Shown one piece after another: positions 4,898 to 5,402 of a stretch of DNA of 5,402 nt; position 1 is the first letter of the stretch; each line of letters starts with the position of its first letter. Under the pieces are notes generated by a model. That model saw only the letters and a program-made list of their open reading frames with translations, had not been told where the DNA came from and searched no databases. The position numbers were made by a program, and so were the translations under genes. The DNA comes from Clostridia bacterium. Its GTDB lineage: Bacteria > Bacillota > Clostridia > Oscillospirales > Butyricicoccaceae. The stretch spans positions 1 to 5,402 of the forward strand of contig JAFZPW010000177.1 in assembly GCA_017552495.1 (NCBI GenBank). Direction: 5' to 3'.

Positions 4898-5402
4898 ATG
4901 ATAAAGCTGCAGGACGTGTTCAAGACCTATGAAAACGGAACGCGGGCGCTGAAAGGCGTCAACATGACCATAGAGGACGGGGAGTTCGTCTTTATCGTCG
5001 GCCCCTCCGGAAGCGGCAAATCCACCATTATCAAAATGCTCACCGCCGAGGTTCGCCCCTCGGCGGGGCAGGTGACGGTCAATAACTTTGACGTGGGCAC
5101 CATCAAGCAGCGACAGATTCCCTATTTGCGCCGCACGGTGGGCGTGGTTTTTCAGGATTTCCGCCTGATCGAGAACAAAACGGTGTATGAAAACGTGGCC
5201 TTTGTCATGCGGGCGGTGGGCGCGCCGCAGAAAACCATCAAAAAGCGCGTGACCTATGTGCTCAATCTGGTGGGCGTGCTGCACAAGGCGCGGCGTCTGC
5301 CCTCGGAGCTTTCCGGCGGCGAGCAGCAGCGTGTGGCCATCGCCCGGGCGCTGGTAAACAATCCCGAGGCCATCATCGCCGACGAGCCCACCGGCAATCT
5401 GG
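4898..5402 (+). CDS. ftsE: Cell division ATP-binding protein FtsE (3' partial)
   Basis: Encodes the first 168 residues of FtsE (full proteins are about 225-230), truncated by the window end just after the Walker B region. FtsE is the cytoplasmic ATPase of the FtsEX complex, which drives FtsX to activate peptidoglycan hydrolases during division or growth. Motifs are Walker A GPSGSGKST (35-43), Q-loop Q86, signature LSGGE (138-142) followed by QQRVAIARALVNNP, and Walker B AIIADEPTGNL (158-168). The run VVFQDFRLIENKTVYENVAF (83-102) is highly characteristic of FtsE and separates it from LolD/MacB-type relatives. The ATG at 4898 has AAAGGAG (4885-4891) six bases upstream. I find no good promoter in the 124-base gap before it, so it may be transcribed from the regulator's promoter through the intervening hairpin. 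ftsX is expected just beyond the window. Confidence 0.95.
   Translation, partial: MIKLQDVFKTYENGTRALKGVNMTIEDGEFVFIVGPSGSGKSTIIKMLTAEVRPSAGQVTVNNFDVGTIKQRQIPYLRRTVGVVFQDFRLIENKTVYENVAFVMRAVGAPQKTIKKRVTYVLNLVGVLHKARRLPSELSGGEQQRVAIARALVNNPEAIIADEPTGNL

Noticed and set aside
3574..4923. A 449-codon open frame on the minus strand opposite the regulator gene
   Set aside because: It covers the whole CdaR-family gene and its flanks; the + strand product has clear domain motifs, and this translation has no recognisable family and no sign of its own start signals. GC-rich codon use commonly keeps the antisense frame open.
1..5402. CRISPR arrays, tRNA or rRNA genes, insertion sequences, toxin-antitoxin or phage genes
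   Set aside because: No spaced direct repeats, tRNA-like folds, transposase motifs or small paired genes were seen; all gaps are about 125 bases or less and are accounted for by promoters and hairpins.

Overview
The window looks like core chromosome of an anaerobic member of the Bacillota, probably a GC-rich clostridium of the Oscillospiraceae type. The grounds are a Mini-III ribonuclease (a family of Bacillota and some relatives), strong purine-rich ribosome binding sites (AGGAGG, GGAGG) before most genes, GC-rich coding sequence with AT-rich gaps, and a CdaR/PucR-type regulator next to ftsE. The lineage is an inference from content; there is no rRNA or other direct marker. All genes read on the + strand. 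There are no RNA genes, insertion sequences, CRISPR arrays or phage genes, and no gap exceeds about 125 bases.

Layout. (1) Bases 1-2329 hold a three-gene ABC importer operon of the TrpXYZ-like class (ABC_sub_bind / COG2984-4120-1101): the C-terminal part of the substrate-binding protein, the membrane permease and the ATPase. It ends at a clear intrinsic terminator (2355-2409). (2) A promoter packed against that terminator leads into a two-gene RNA-maturation unit (2451-3568): Mini-III ribonuclease (23S rRNA processing) and an RsuA-family rRNA pseudouridine synthase, joined by an ATGA stop/start overlap. (3) An AT-rich 120-base gap with helically spaced A-tracts and a near-consensus sigma-A-type promoter precedes a 360-residue CdaR/PucR-family regulator (3691-4773). 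(4) A 124-base gap holding a perfect 12-bp hairpin inside a larger imperfect one is followed by ftsE (4898 to the window end, truncated), the ATPase of the FtsEX cell-division complex.

How the genes work together. The first block imports a small solute, by family most likely an aromatic amino acid or similar compound. The second block matures ribosomal RNA. The regulator's target cannot be read from the sequence; its position directly before ftsE, rather than beside sugar-diacid or purine genes, is the most notable contextual point. I see no convincing new multi-gene system here. The more interesting points are small ones: the curved-DNA-like promoter region, the T-tract-less hairpin before ftsE, the tightly packed terminator/promoter, the ambiguous Mini-III start, and a CxxC pair in the exported binding protein.
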